Source: Caulobacteraceae bacterium (GTDB lineage Bacteria; Pseudomonadota; Alphaproteobacteria; Caulobacterales; Caulobacteraceae). Taken from it: 64,000 bases of DNA. This document shows positions 63,796 to 64,000 of the stretch, one piece after another (positions within the stretch are counted from its first letter, which is position 1; the number at the start of each line of letters is the position of its first letter). The notes under the pieces were generated by a model. The model saw only the letters and a program-made list of their open reading frames with translations, was not told where the DNA came from and made no database searches. A program made the translations under genes and the position numbers. Location: contig PLRV01000027.1 of the NCBI GenBank assembly GCA_003164925.1, forward strand, positions 1 through 64,000, given 5' to 3'.

Positions 63796-64000
63796 TACTG
63801 CGCCGATCCAGGCGTTGTGGCCGGCGCGGTCCCGCCGGGCGGGGCTATGTTGAAGTTGACCGCAGGCGCGCTCTGGGCCTGCTGGGTGGCGCCAAACATG
63901 TTCATGGGCTTGTCGCCCTTATACATCGTCCCGGCCCACAGCACCCCCGGGAAGGTGGCCAGTTCGGTGTTGTACGACTGGACCGCCGAGTTGTAGTCGC
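63795..64000 (-). CDS. LemA-family protein (C-terminal part, cut by window end)
   Basis: Reading into the window on the minus strand, the last 67 codons include DYNSAVQSYNTELATFPGVLWA, the typical C-terminal helix of LemA proteins, followed by a low-complexity tail. The N-terminal part, including the anchor, lies outside the window. The stop codon TAA at 63795-63797 overlaps the start of the YgcG-like gene, so LemA is the first gene of the cluster. The role of LemA is not established. Confidence 0.88.
   Translation of the reverse strand, partial: DYNSAVQSYNTELATFPGVLWAGTMYKGDKPMNMFGATQQAQSAPAVNFNIAPPGGTAPATTPGSAQ

Overview
The window is a GC-rich chromosomal segment from an alphaproteobacterium, most likely of the family Caulobacteraceae (Caulobacter, Phenylobacterium or a relative; the genus cannot be fixed by eye). 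The signs are a C4-type 5-aminolevulinate synthase (hemA) with hemB nearby, a plsX-fabH-ihfA-merR run, heme A synthase, a MucR/Ros-type regulator, DUF2842, a single bifunctional RelA/SpoT protein next to rpoZ, a stand-alone motB, and Caulobacterales-style palindromic intergenic repeats. Almost all of it is housekeeping DNA, densely packed, with many 1- to 4-base gene overlaps.

Layout. 1-1.4 kb: two or three unrecognised small genes. 1.46-4.03 kb: rplM-rpsI, ctaA, DUF2842 and tRNA-Pro(GGG). 4.1-8.3 kb, minus strand: a cytochrome bc1 assembly chaperone and DUF177, then plsX-fabH-ihfA-merR (phospholipid and fatty-acid initiation plus nucleoid protein). 8.4-11.2 kb: bamE and a K+-independent H+-pyrophosphatase. 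11.3-17.9 kb, minus strand: glyA-nrdR-ribD(reductase only)-ribE-ribB(X)-ribH-nusB-thiL and an exported protein. 18.2-22.7 kb: a zinc-finger-degenerate MucR-like regulator, hemA, a Phd/VapC toxin-antitoxin pair, a membrane protein and hemB. 22.8-28.6 kb: MAPEG protein, motB, bpt, a GlcG/HbpS-like exported protein, parC and an orphan small gene. 28.7-33.7 kb, minus strand: pyrE-pdxJ-acpS-lepB-rnc-era-recO. 34.15-36.35 kb: a complete IS1595-family element with 23-bp terminal inverted repeats, an 8-bp target duplication and two passenger genes. 36.4-46.3 kb: a polytopic membrane protein, rsh, rpoZ, folK, an NYN-domain protein overlapping a family-5 uracil-DNA glycosylase, a lipoprotein subtilase, smpB and dapA. 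46.5-57.3 kb: soluble lytic transglycosylase, two RNA methyltransferases, a small membrane protein, hrpB, an amino-acid permease and a MASE1 hybrid histidine kinase. 57.4-64 kb: an MBL hydrolase, an OmpR/EnvZ-type pair, a receiver-only regulator, a KGG stress protein, an exported methyltransferase-like protein, and a lemA-TPM-TPM cluster cut by the window end.

The most unusual features are: (1) the IS1595-type element with two cargo genes, one carrying an RxxxxH motif like that of HEPN ribonucleases; (2) a dispersed family of roughly 100-bp palindromic repeats whose outer TAGAGC/CTCTA ends supply the stop codons of at least five neighbouring genes; (3) a riboflavin operon lacking both a credible GTP cyclohydrolase II active site and the RibD deaminase domain; and (4) a MucR homologue that has lost most zinc ligands. 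No CRISPR array, prophage or rRNA operon was seen, and no stretch over about 300 bases lacks a gene.
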